Source: Amphibalanus amphitrite (lineage: Eukaryota; Arthropoda; Thecostraca; Balanomorpha; Balanidae). Taken from it: a DNA stretch of 64,000 nucleotides. Location: contig NW_024881535.1 of assembly GCF_019059575.1 (NCBI RefSeq), forward strand, positions 744,001-808,000. Direction: 5' to 3'. The notes under the pieces were generated by a model. It did not search any database and was not told the DNA's origin. It worked only from the letters and a program-made list of their open reading frames with translations. Position numbers and translations under genes: made by a program. Positions 36,200 through 46,740 of the stretch are shown here, in pieces; within the stretch, counting starts at the first letter, position 1; the number at the start of each line of letters is the position of its first letter.

Positions 36200-37142
36200 A
36201 TCACATCTGTCACCTGTCGGATACATCTATTACCACATTTTCACGTAGGTATACATCACCTGTCTGTAAGTCACTTATCTATACTTGTCACCCGTCATCA
36301 CCTAGCATTCTCTCACCTCTGTGTGATAATCACCTATGTGTTAGTCACCTGTCTATGTAACCCATTGCCAGGTGAGTGCCGCCATGGTGGCCAATATGAT
36401 CGAGGACGAGTTCGCCCCTCTGGACCACAACAGTTGCCAGTCGGCTGAGGAGGCTGATGTCAGCGTCAATGTCAGCAAGATCGGCCAGCGGGTGAGTCTG
36501 CTGACGGAGGGCGTTTAAAGTCAGCGTCAGCCGGGGCTGGGTTGCGTGACGTGTGTGTCCCACGGATTGGGAGGGCTTAGTCGGGGACACAGTTAGTTAG
36601 GATAGAGGGTATGCTTGGATTGGGATGTGCTAGGTATGTCTGCAGTGGTGACGGGAGATTTGACATCAAACCAAAGTGTGCATTGTTCGTGGAAGATTTC
36701 TTTACGTTCTTGGACTGCCGTATACCTACCTAGTTGTAAGTAGGTAAATGCTTCCCCGAAATGTCTTGCATGACACTTTTGTGGTGGCACTGATAGCTTA
36801 TTGATAATTAAATTTGCTGATTTACTTAGATGTCACTTGTTCAGCTCCTACAGGCTTGGTTTCAGTTGTTTTCAAAAGGCTGGAGGACGTTGCATTCATG
36901 CAGGTCTTCGTCGCAGTCGCTGCCTGTGAAATGTCGCAACCGCAGCGCCGCCTTTGTTTGCGGCAGCTCTGCTAACCTGTGCTTCCATTCCTTGCCGCCA
37001 GGTGTCTAGTGTGGCCAGCACGGTGACTGAAGGTCTGAGCAAATTCGCCTCCAGCATCGCCGGGATTTTTTCGAGCAGCGACCCGGACCCGGCCTCTGGA
37101 TCGGTCAGCCCGCTGAGGCGCCGCCGCGGGGCGCACTTCTGA
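32569..37142 (+). CDS. Secreted lipocalin, apolipoprotein D-like, five coding exons
   Basis: Lipocalins are secreted beta-barrel carriers of small hydrophobic ligands. Exons are 32569-32691, 33767-33983, 34464-34633, 36372-36491 and 37002-37142; GT/AG borders and phases all close, giving 256 residues. Residues 1-19 are a signal peptide (LLRSACGVLVLAALATA). The GxW lipocalin motif is FLGEWYVM (42-49) and the TDY motif is VLATDYTSFAAVY (122-134). Cysteines at 27 and in SCLVFNYTTCGEGC fit disulfides of the ApoD type. The last two exons (about 171-256) form a Ser/Ala/Val-rich tail ending RRRRGAHF, longer than usual for the family. An acceptor at 32540 suggests an upstream 5' UTR exon. Ligand and tissue cannot be told. 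Confidence 0.87.
34776..35265. mobile_element. hAT-type MITE with GGAGTC-repeat ends, lipocalin intron 3
   Basis: Flanked by the 8-bp duplication GTTGTAGG (34768-34775 and 35266-35273). Ends are CAGGGCTGCGGAGT and the complement of CAGGAATGCGGAGT. Subterminal tracts of GGAGTC hexamers lie at both ends. There is no coding capacity. The 8-bp duplication and CAGGG ends are hAT-like. Related tracts occur at 39388-39545, 41560-41692 and about 57840-57940. Confidence 0.88.
36096..36205. repeat. TCTG microsatellite in lipocalin intron 3
   Basis: Tandem TCTG units with TTTG and TCCG variants. They account for the cysteine/serine/valine-rich open frames across 35827-36448. Confidence 0.9.
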
Positions 37143-37373
37143 GTGGGCTGCTCAGCGGTGACAGCGTGTGTAATGTGTATCCTCTCATCGGGATAAGTAT
37201 CTAACATCGGCACAGGATGGAGCGTGTGGACAAAGCATGCCGATAGTCCGGGCGCACCTTCGGTTGTCTGTGCGTTATCAGATTCATATTTAAGACCCGG
37301 TGGCACAGCTAGTGTGATGTAAATAGTACAGTGGAGAGCATTTTGAAGCATGTGTCCTCCACTGTCCACATTG

Positions 37374-37379
37374 AATAAA
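37374..37379 (+). terminator. AATAAA polyadenylation signal of the lipocalin gene
   Basis: Canonical AATAAA about 230 bases after the lipocalin stop codon at 37140-37142; it is the first such hexamer downstream. Confidence 0.6.
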
Positions 37380-37451
37380 TTAAAACAGAGTCTTTTGGAT
37401 CATGGGTAAAAGAACTTCAGGAGACTGGTGTCAGTGTCATGGTGTTGAGCC

Positions 37452-38237
37452 GTGGACTCGGGAACCGTGGGGGCAATGGGGGCAAGCTGCCCCCACAACT
37501 TGAAGGCTGTGGGGGCGACAAGGCGTGGGGGCGACGCCGCCCCCACAAGTCACAACTTAACTGAAAATTTCTGCTAAATATTTTGTTTTTGTTTTAGCTA
37601 TAAAATGTAATATTGGTACTTTTCAAAATGTAGTGGCCCAAATGCGGAAATAAGAAATGGGGTAGCTTGGTTTTGGGGACCCAAGCTGCCCTTCCTTCCA
37701 CGGTTGGATAAAATGGAATGAAGGCAAGAATAAGTGAGCCGACAAAATTTACTTGGCGTAAAAAAATCATTGGTAGCAGTCTGATATGGTGGCGTTCTTC
37801 TCATTTCCATTAAAGTGACCATCCTACCGAACATTAGTTTTGAATTGAGATAGCCAAAATGGGGTCCCTAGCTTGCAATTACCGAATTGGGCACTCGTCA
37901 ACGAGAAATGTTTTAATTCGGAAATATTTAATTTTAAATTCTGTAGTTTCCGGAAATATTTAATTTTCAAGTCTGCAGTTTTCAAATTTTAAGGAGCAAA
38001 TGCATTTTAATGCCCCCTTCGACGGCGCAGAGGTGAATTCCGCCGCAGTAATTCTAATATTGTTTACGTTTTTTTTCAAATTTATTTGATTGCGTTATTC
38101 GACATTTTGCGAAATGAAGTGGCCAAAATCCGAGAAGAAAATTTAATTTGGGGTACCTTGGTTTTGTCCCCGGAATCGGTCTCCGCCACAGCCATGACCC
38201 TTGCCCCCACAACTTCAAACTAGTTCCCGCATCCCTG
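37452..38237. mobile_element. Putative hAT-like element containing a partial TTAA MITE
   Basis: TTGAGCC occurs immediately before 37452 and again at 38238-38244. The ends are imperfect inverses (GTGGACTCGGGAACC against the complement of CAGGGATGCGGGAACTAG), with GTGGGGGCAA-type subterminal repeats on both sides. Inside, sequence from 37814 (after a TTAA) matches the element at 6070-6552 for about 200 bases. Boundaries are approximate and the class is tentative. Confidence 0.5.
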
Positions 38238-38245
38238 TTGAGCCC

Positions 38246-39384
38246 TTTAATTGTGTAGTGTGGCGCGACATATAACTTGTGTAGTTAATGCTTGCTTCAC
38301 TGCTGATAGGCGTTCACAGATAAAGGCAACTGACGTGGGCTGCCCCGCTCCTAAAATAGCACCTTCAAGTCTCGCTGTTCAACAAGTGTTGAAATCACGA
38401 CGAAGAAGTGTTATGATGCGCGGTTCACCAAGGTATTATGTAGCCCAAGACGATAAGCGCAGATATTGAACATGCTCTCTATATTGACTGTCTTATCTTG
38501 CAGGATATGTAATGAACCGACACTGCTGCAGTGGTGCAAATACAGCAGGTAACCGCAGGTTGTTGTTTCATTAGACAAACACTATTCGTTAGAATTGTGT
38601 TTTTCTATTGAAAAACAACCGGAGCGGTCCTTCTCCGGGCTATGTTTTGCATGGCTGGCCGCGAATTTATTGTGCGGGAGTGATATTGAGCGTACCGCTG
38701 TTTGATCCATGTCAGGTGAAATATACTGCGAATAGTTTCTCCTTCATTGTTTATTGAACTGTAAGAAAAAAGGTTTGAACTCTGGAACAAGGGTACCTAA
38801 ATGGTGTAGGCTCTACACTCATATGTATATTGTCTCCGGTACGTCGCCTCACTCATCAGTCATAAATATTATTATTAAAAAAATGATGTCGATGCAATCC
38901 TCCTGATATTTGCTGCCGATATGCCGATATTTGCTCCATTGATAGGTCTCGTCGATCTTAACCAGGCATTAAGTAGAGGTTCATTTATTTGTGTCAACTT
39001 CGTAATGATATTACACTCTGATACCGTTATCAATTATCATGCACACGGTTGAAGAAGAACAGCACCACAGATGAGTACATATGTACAGTACAAAATACAA
39101 ATACAAACATTGTCATTGTCATAGACCTTCCGACCCAAAGAGATCTCCGATCTATAACCAACTGTGCTCATCTGACCTTATCGATCAATTTAAATTGTAT
39201 CAGTTCCGGTGACCGCTCGTGTCGCGGAGCAGACCCCACGACCCGTATCGACGTTTTTTTCAAACCCCACAGCTGTTCTCTCATACATTTCTTGGAGGCA
39301 TGATGATGAAAAATCCCTTTTAAAAAGTGTCCAGTCATCCATTCCTCCTCAAATATGTGTGTTCGTAGGCTTGTTGTGTTTGTA
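38246..39384. other. 3' flank of the left coiled-coil gene copy
   Basis: Bases about 38980-39250 align with 46743-47050 (shared words CACCACAGATGAGTACATA and TATCGATCA), which lies just beyond the last exon of the right gene copy. This places the left edge of the tandem duplication here. No exon is recognised. Confidence 0.55.
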
Positions 39385-39802
39385 GGGCTGCAGCCTGCAA
39401 CTTGCAAGGTCTGAGTCGTAGTCGAAGTCAGAGTCGGTCGGAGTCGACAGTTCCGTCCGGAGTCGGAGTCGGAGTTGTAGTCGCCAAACTCTTACCCACT
39501 CCGACTCCGGATTCGGACTTAACATTGCATACCTCAAAGTCATGCCCAACACCCGTTTACTCGACCCTATTTTGCTCGTTGACCTTTAAACCTATTACTG
39601 GTGTGTGTGTGTGGGGGGGGGGGCGAATCGGCCCCGACTTAGTTTTTTTTTTTGCTCTCGACGGAAAACCGCTCAAATCAAAACCGCTAGGGGTTCAAAA
39701 TTTGGTGACTTCCTTGCTATTCATTGGGCACATTGTGTCAAATTTTTAGTTTCTAGCTTGCCCAGAGGCGTCTCCAGGGCGAGTTTCTCGGGGGTAGTTT
39801 AA

Positions 39803-40675
39803 CCCTCGCATGTGTGCGGCGTTTGCCAGCTTCTAATGTGTAGGGTTGGACCCTCCCCCCTTGCCGTTTGGCCCCTGATCAAGCTAGAGCTTCGCGGAAA
39901 AAACGAGCGTGTTGCCCGTGACGAGAGGAAGCCGATGATACCCAATTTTAAGGTCCTAGGTCATTGGTTGACCTTCCAGGTCAGGCCAATGACCAAAAGT
40001 CGGGAAAATCGGGACCTGTTAGAAAGTCGGAAAGTGTGGCTGCTAAGGGGTTTTTCGGGGTGCTGATCACGAATATCGTGTTAGTTTTGATCACAGATGA
40101 TGTCTTGAAGCATTTAGACCAGGTCGGGTCAGGTCAGGTCAGGTCAACCAGTAGGCGTCGTGACGGGTATTCGTAGTACGTGTCAACCGCCTCTGACAGC
40201 TTCGTAACATGTTACGAAGTCACCAAAACTACTTCTTAAATGTTCAAATGGTTGCTAAATTCGAATTCAGCTCCAAAAACTAGCCTAGAAACATGTAAAA
40301 CTCGAAAAAGTGACCCGAGGTCACCCGAGGTCACCAAAGGTCAATGACCTGACCTGACCTTCAGGTGACCTTGACACACACGGGAGTAACATCAAATCAC
40401 ATGTTTGAACGTTTGAAACCACGAAAAGCTTGCAAACACGCGGCTAGTGCGAGCCGACATACGCGAAATCGCGATTCCGGCCAAACATGGTCTCGGAAAA
40501 GAGGTCACAGGTCAAAGGTCATTTGGGTCAGGGTCATGAAACTTTCAGGGTAGGTGTGAAATTGATCAATGCGAGGGTACTGAAAGTTTCGTCGCGATCG
40601 GCCGCTTTTTACGCGAGTTATTCGCGAAAAACCATGGGGGGGTCCATCCGACCCCCCCCCCTACACATGCGAGGG
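39803..40675 (-). mobile_element. TTAA element, D family, inverted copy
   Basis: TTAA at 39799-39802 and 40676-40679. The left long end is CCCTCGCATGTGTGCGG, a spacer, then AATGTGTAGGG. The right short end on the complement is CCCTCGCATGTGTAGGGGG. The body matches 20054-20936 in inverse orientation with high similarity, yet the two TIR cores differ (ATGTGT against CGGCACAG). Confidence 0.87.
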
Positions 40676-40805
40676 TTAAGCCCAGCTTTGACTGTTCCGA
40701 CATTTGCCGCTAACCAGCGACTTACTTAGGTTTGTATTGGTGATCAGTGGCACCACCCGTCATACGTATGCACCTAAAGACTATGTGACGTCATTTTACA
40801 ATGAA

Positions 40806-41403
40806 AATATTGGAATAGGCGGATCCAAGTACCTGTAAAAGGGTACTTCAATATCAATGTATTGCCCCCGTCTTACTGTGCCTGAATCCACCAATGCTTA
40901 ACAAAAACGTGTATTTAGTGCTCACGTTGCATATTTGACATGATATATGACACATCTTGTCATAAGACACATGATATACCATAACAAAAAATCCTAAGTT
41001 AGCTTACCTGTGTCCGCCTATGATTTTTGAAATATCCAAAATACCGGAATATATATAATGGCCCAGTTCATGAAGAAGAGTCTCTATATAGAAGTTTCAT
41101 CGGAATCGGTCAAAAAAGGAAGAAGGTATAACATTATTAGTGATGAGGTGTAAAATGCGATTTTTTTCGAAAATTTCTGCTTCCAGGACCCCAATTTTGA
41201 TTTGTTTTGACTTTTTATTGTCAATCTGAAAGTTAACGATCAGAGCAATCGAGTGGCGTTTGTCCCATTATGACCAGACATTTACTGGCGGCGGCGGCCG
41301 AACTGCCCCCCCCCCCGCCAGTTTTCGAGATATCAAAGGGGGGCCGAACTGCCCCCCGCCCCCCACCTGTTAACGTAGTCCAGAAAGCCCACCGGTAATA
41401 GGG
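40806..41403 (+). mobile_element. Fragment of another TTAA element
   Basis: The right end shows GGGGGGCCGAACTGCCCCCC-type hairpins, a spacer and GGTAATAGGG followed by TTAA (41404-41407). The left end could not be placed. The interior has few GGTCA motifs. Confidence 0.4.
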
Positions 41404-41661
41404 TTAAAGATAAAATTTCGCCGAAGCTAAGGCCATACCCTTGTGGTGGAGAAGCGTTTTCATTAAAAAAAAAGGCAGAAAATGGCCGGCTGCACCAGAA
41501 TCTGTTTTATTTTCGCGTGCTATTTAAAAATATATTTCCGATGTAAAGTCTTGGAGTACTCAAAGGGCAAAATAAACAGATATCCGACATGAGCTTTTTA
41601 ACAATATGGACTTGAGGATCAATGTCCGGAGAATGAGCTGGAGTCGCAGTCGGAGTCAGAG

Positions 41662-42186
41662 TCACCAAAAAATCCACCGTCTCCGCAGCCCTGGATGGGA
41701 GGTCCCTGATGTAGCCTCTCCGACCGCTCCCGCCATCACCATATTAGTATCTTCTACTTGTTCCTGCACCTCTCTTTGATACCTTTGGATCTCTTCTCTG
41801 AGGGTCTGGCGTTCCCTTTCAAATTCTTCTTGCATCTTACGCATCGTCTCTTGAGATTTTAGATGTGCGTCCTGATTAGCTCTGGCCATCATCATGATCA
41901 TGTCTTGCATTTCTTGAACTTTCCTTTCGAGGTCTGCTCTTGCTTTTCTCTCTCTTTCTAGTTCATGTTGCACTTGTGGCACCTCCTCTTCCCGTTGTTC
42001 CTGCGCCTCACGCTGCTCCGCCCCGGCCGTGTCATCTCGTCTACTAGCATCGTACCAGTCTCTTACGATTTGAACGACTGCGGGAAGGAGGTCGGCAGCA
42101 ACTGAAGCGACTGCGACTGCCATGTTTTCTTGTGGCTGCCCGACAACAGCAGGTCTTCGCTGTGTGCCTCTCCCTCGCCTAGGCAT
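41662..42186 (-). CDS. Coiled-coil protein, left paralog, truncated by a repeat
   Basis: The open frame starts at 42186 (MPRRGRG...) or at the in-frame ATG 42123 (MAVAVASVAADLL), which aligns with the right paralog's start. After a hydrophobic segment (VASVAADLLPAVVQIVRDWY) comes an 85-residue coiled coil (HELERERKARADLERKVQEM, then FERERQTLREEIQRYQREVQ). At about 41692 the frame runs into a GGAGTC repeat and ends after a few repeat-derived residues. The zinc-finger part present in the right paralog is missing. The exon begins at 42269 (CAG acceptor), and a leader exon probably ends at 44604 (AAG|GTAAG). It is either a coiled-coil-only derivative or a decaying copy; function unknown. Confidence 0.7.
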   Translation of the reverse strand: MPRRGRGTQRRPAVVGQPQENMAVAVASVAADLLPAVVQIVRDWYDASRRDDTAGAEQREAQEQREEEVPQVQHELERERKARADLERKVQEMQDMIMMMARANQDAHLKSQETMRKMQEEFERERQTLREEIQRYQREVQEQVEDTNMVMAGAVGEATSGTSHPGLRRRWIFW

Positions 42187-42644
42187 CCCAGAGTTGATCT
42201 GTCCAATGGACGATGTCTAGTTGTGCTCGCCTGACAGCGCCGAATTAATTTGGTTCCATCTGAGGTAACCTGAAAAGGAAACGATCACGTTAAAAGGCCG
42301 GGCAAGTCTTTTGTCATTTCCGCGAATGATGATATATGTATCGATATATGCATTCAAATACAGAAAATGAAACTTTATAAAAAAAAATTGGGAAAGGATA
42401 AGTAGATAGGTTTCATGTCTCAGGCGAGTCTTTTAAAAATTGCTTCTATTACAATTTATAGGTTATAAAATGACAATTATGATCATCTTTATTTCGGTGG
42501 AGTAGCGTTAGACAATACAAGCCACGTAATTATTTTAGATCAACGGCCGTTTATTATCGGAAAAGTTAGTGATAGGTGAGCTCATTTTCTTAGGTTCGCA
42601 ATAGAAAATTTGAGTTAAAATGATGTTTCACATGCGTCTTTTAA

Positions 42645-43824
42645 CCTTCGCCCCAGTGGGGGGGGGGGCATATGTTACCATCCTGTCGCGTTTTTTTCGT
42701 ATAAATAAAAAACCGCGGCGCGTAGCGCCGCGCCGCTTGGGGTAGCTTTTGGTACATCAATTTTGGACAATGTGTGAAATTTTTGACCCCAGGTCATGTC
42801 AGGTCAGGTCACTAGGTCAAGTTAACTGACCAAGCCTAAAAAAGTTTGCAATCATGTCCAGCCTGCAGTGTTTGTCAGAGAGGTTTCAAACTTGGTGGAT
42901 TACATGATGTTATGGGTGCCTACAATTTGTATATCTCGGATTTTTTATATGCGTGACCTAAGGTCAGGTCAGTGGCGTGACCTTTCCAATTATAAGTCAA
43001 TGGAGAAAAACGAAAATGCCTCTAGATCCGTGTGTACGCATAGGAACAGTCCAAATATTTCAGGATAACAATGATTTGGACCACCCGTGACGACCAAGGT
43101 GTCTTTTTTGCTGATAGCCTCTTGAAAGGTCATCCGAGGTCATTTGAGGCTACAAACAGTTTTTTGCCAATAACACTCGATTGGAAAGAGATAGAACGCT
43201 GGGGTTGGCCTCATTGTGTTTGTCTTGCCGAGACGCATCGACTGATATGCAGCATGACCTTTTCCGGTCAGGTCATGACCTTGACCTGAGGTCAAATTTT
43301 GAAGTTGACCTTTCAAGGTCAAATTATAGTTTATTCGACGCGTCTCGGCGAGAGGAACACGATTCTGGCATTAGAAATGACCTAGCTTTTTTAAGTCAAA
43401 AGTTATTGTCGAAAAACACTTTTCTTAAAAACAGCTATTTTTGGAGTTTTTGCCCTCTGGAGGCTAAACCGTTGACCTGAGGTCATTTTTGATGATGATC
43501 TTATCAAAAGAAGAGTTCAAAAGCTATCGATTGCTTTTCCCAACGTCTTTCTAGCTATCATAGTTCCTGAGATAATGGCATGTTTTCTGAAAAATATAAT
43601 GACAATTCGCAAATTTTGACCTTTGATGACCTCCAGTGACCCCAATTTTGCTCTAAGATGAAAAATGATCGAAATACTTTCAAACGTACGCATCAAGAGC
43701 TATCGACTGCTTTTTACCGCGTCTTTCTAGCCCTCTTAGTTTTTGAGCTAGAGGTGGGTGGTAACATATGCCCCCCCCCCCCCCACTAGGGCGAAGTTGG
43801 CGGAGACCGCCACTGGGGCGCGGG
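42645..43824 (+). mobile_element. TTAA element, I family, in the intron of the left paralog, with empty site
   Basis: TTAA at 42641-42644 and 43825-43828. The left short end is CCTTCGCCCCAGTGGGG. The right long end on the complement is CCCGCGCCCCAGTGG, a spacer, then CTAGTGGGGG. The G and C runs enclose CATATG. The paralogous site at about 54070-54090 reads CATGCGTCTTTTAATATAAT without the insert, a clean empty site with one TTAA. AAGTCAATGG and GGTCA arrays match the family. Confidence 0.92.
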
Positions 43825-43862
43825 TTAATATAATCGTACAGACATATTTATTTTCCATAGTA

Positions 43863-44454
43863 CAGGGTGACACAAAAAAAGCGGTCATCACCAAAATTCG
43901 AATAACTTCGGAAGTTTTATTCAGATCATCACCAAACTTCGGTCACTTTAGGTCACACCTATGTAGCAGACATCCACCAAGTTTCAAGTCTTCACTACGA
44001 ATACTTTTAGTACAGTGTGTGTTTTACGGACGCTCCATAATGTGCTCCAGGTGAGCGCCCCGGCGCTGCAGGGCGTAGGCACACCTGCATCCGGCGGGCA
44101 AAGTTGCCGATAACCCGATAAGAATAACGTTTCAGGGGTAGCACACCCCCTGAGCACTGTCTCCAGAGGCCATTGCACTCTGTAAAGTGCACAGCCGTCG
44201 GGTTATCGACAACTTTGCCCGCCGGATGCAAGTGTGCCTACGCCCTGCAGCGCCGTGGCGCTCACCTGGAGCACATTGTGGAGCGTCAGTAAAACACACA
44301 CTGTACTAAAAGTATTCGTAGTGAAGACTTGAAACTTGGTGGATGTATGCTACATAGGTGTGACCTTAAGTGGCCGAAGTTTGGTGATGATCTGAATAAA
44401 ACTTCCGAAGTTATTCGAAATTTGGTGATGACCGTTTTTTTTTGTGTCACCCTG
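43863..44454. mobile_element. Long-armed Tc1-mariner-type foldback MITE, with empty site
   Basis: TA flanks (43861-43862, 44455-44456). Inverted arms of about 260 bp start CAGGGTGACACAAAAAAA and extend to about 44127 and from about 44192, leaving a loop of roughly 65 bp. The right gene copy at about 54108-54116 reads CCTAGTACTAC with a single TA and no insert, so the insertion post-dates the tandem duplication. Confidence 0.92.
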
Positions 44455-44603
44455 TACTACTTAGCCAGGCCAGGCAAAAGACAGCCATTTCAGAAGTTCT
44501 CCAAAATTGTAGCCTTTGCAGCTTGCATCGCTAAGCATATACATACATATACAACGCGCTCAGCGTGCGGTCCCGTTCCAGTTTCAAACGTGATCGTTCT
44601 TAC

Positions 44604-44800
44604 CTTAGTCTGACCGGTCAGCCGGGTGGGGCTAGCGGTTGGCCCGGTGGAGACGTCTCTCGGTGCCACTTCTGCCCGGTGAATGTCGTGCCCTGGGCTT
44701 CCGGTCGGCCAGCAGACCTGCTCTCTGACGCTATCACCGAGCTGATAAGTGGTGTCATCTCAAACAATATGGGCGCCAGGTATCGTCCCGGGGTCCCCCG
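44604..44800 (-). other. Putative 5' leader exon of the left coiled-coil gene
   Basis: The paralogous block 54255-54450 is highly conserved and ends in the same donor (ACTAAG|GTAAGAACG). The reading frame entering the next exon is open in both copies, but a short upstream ATG frame also exists, so 5' UTR is more likely than coding. The transcription start is assumed about 30 bases downstream of the TATA box. Confidence 0.45.
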
Positions 44801-44827
44801 CCGCGCAGATCACTCAGCCAGTGATGT

Positions 44828-44835
44828 CATATATA
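44828..44835 (-). promoter_or_regulatory. TATA-like box upstream of the left coiled-coil gene
   Basis: The minus strand reads GTATATATGAC, about 30-40 bases before the conserved leader exon. The right copy diverges exactly here, where a TTAA-family element begins (54500). Confidence 0.35.
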
Positions 44836-44879
44836 CGATAGTGACCGGTTAATGTCTTCCATATCAAGCCTGCGACTGA

Positions 44880-46740
44880 AGTGCCATGCTGAAAGCATTA
44901 CAGAGGTAGATGTATACGCATAGATCTTACACAAAAGACGCAAGTTATTGAGTAAGGGAGAGCATTGCCGAGGTTGACTTCAAGCTTGACATTGTAAAGA
45001 ATAGGGGGTGCTGACATGTGAATTCGATATTTTTTTCAAAGCCGTTTCGCTAGCATGCCATCATTGACCTCAGGTTAACGCTTTAGCCCGCAGAGAGCAA
45101 AGACCACCAAGATATCCGGATGTTGCAGAAACAATTTTCCCAATGATAGTTGTAATGAATTTGACGGCAATAGAATGTCATTTATGTTTGCTTCGATAGT
45201 GTTCATCTTGTCGAAATGCTGATGGCGATGCACTGAAAAAAACTATAAATATATCTGAAAAGATCAACATCAAAATTGGACCTCATCCCAAGGTCATGAA
45301 CTGACCGGAACAGGTCATGTTGCACATCAATCTATTCATCGTATTGATCGTATTGAACAATACGTATCGTATTGAGAGTATCTTATTGATTGATCGTATC
45401 GTATTGAGCCATCGGTTATTGATGGCCTGAACATATTTCAGATAAGTCAATGGCCCTGCCATGTCGTCTCCATCAAAAGTTATGGTCGCAAAATATGTGA
45501 CATTTATTGTGATTTGAAGTATCTGTTCAAAGGAGGAGGCATTTGCTTTTAGGAAACACTTTAAAAGGCGTAAGGCATTTGAGTTTCTCTTCCTTGCCTG
45601 TCGAGTTTATAGGTGGTTTATAGTGGTGAAGTCCCAGGGTCAGATCAAATTGTGACTTCACCATTGCATATAACCTCCACAAGAAAGAAAAGCTTGTAAT
45701 TGACACCGTTATGCAATTTACCAACTTAAAAACTAAGAACAGATGAGCTGTAGGAATGACCGGATCTCATTGCAAGAGACAGGGTTTCAAAGCTGGACCT
45801 AGTAGAGGCGACCTGACCTCAAGTGATGTCAGTAAAAATAAGATAAAATTAACACGATACCTAAAAATTTGATTAATGATAAGCATAAGCTACATTATGT
45901 TTTGCAGCACCACATGCCGCGTTCATTCTTACCAGTAACAACGCAAAAATTGTGACTAAAAACGTCATTTCCCCATCCCAGCGAAAGCTAATTGTTTGGC
46001 AATGCATCAATCATGATCAAAAGGTATGGCACCAGCAAAAGTGGTCGTTGGTCAGAGTACATGACAGGCTTGCAATGGCTCAGATAATGATTGGCCTTGT
46101 GGTCTTATCCTTTCTGTCCATCTCAGCGACATGATCTTTGATAAACAGATATGATTCACCTGCACGATGCGTTGCTGCACTACCATGGGTTGTTACCATT
46201 GGGTGTTCATCCATGTGTACCATTGCTTGTTAATCCATGATTGCCATTATGTGTTAATTCATGATTACCATTGCGTGTTAATACATGATTACCATTGCCC
46301 GTGGCAGATGGTAGGCATATACTGCTAATAGTTCCTTTGTTGTTTTATTTGAAATGTAAAGTCTGAACTCTTGAATAGTAAGTATTAGCCGTTTTACGGC
46401 GGCCATCTTGTACAAATTTGGTGCAGATTAGGTGCAAATTTTGGTGCAGCTTTGGTGCAATTAGGTGCACCTTAAAAGTTATCAGTTTGGACTGCACAGG
46501 TACCTATATGCCTCATTTTTTTTCACATTATCAGACATTATTTTCGACTGAAACACTGAAATAAATTCATAGTATGAAGATATTTGTTATAAAAGAGATT
46601 AGGTGCAATCACCAGATAGCTCGTCTGAATAAGGTTTTTAGGTTTCCGTTTCATACCTATGCACTGTCGTCTTTTATTCCCGCAAAGTTTCGATAAGTAA
46701 AATCATTTCATTGCAAGTGTTCAGTCATTTTCAAACACCT
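44880..46740. other. Upstream flank of the left paralog
   Basis: Bases 45727-46300 align with 55975-56475 and then 62786-62890 of the right copy. Bases 44870-45725 have no counterpart there. A degenerate GGTGCA repeat lies at 46425-46475. No gene is recognised. Confidence 0.6.

Larger units (their letters stand above)
39388..41692. mobile_element. GGAGTC-type repeat region truncating the left coiled-coil gene, with nested inserts
   Basis: Both edges carry GGAGTC tracts and CAGGGCTGC-like ends (39388-39545 and 41560-41692, ending CTCCGCAGCCCTG). Between them lie a D-family TTAA element (39803-40675) and a second TTAA-type fragment ending at 41403. No matching 8-bp flanks were found, so this may be two separate insertions or one rearranged element. 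It replaces the segment in which the gene's zinc-finger exons should lie. Confidence 0.5.

Noticed and set aside
35827-36448. Cysteine-rich open frames near the lipocalin gene
   Set aside because: They are translations of the TCTG microsatellite in an intron.
44604-44800. Coding first exon of the coiled-coil gene
   Set aside because: The conserved block has open frames, but none combines a convincing ATG with the frame of the coiled coil; 5' UTR is more likely.
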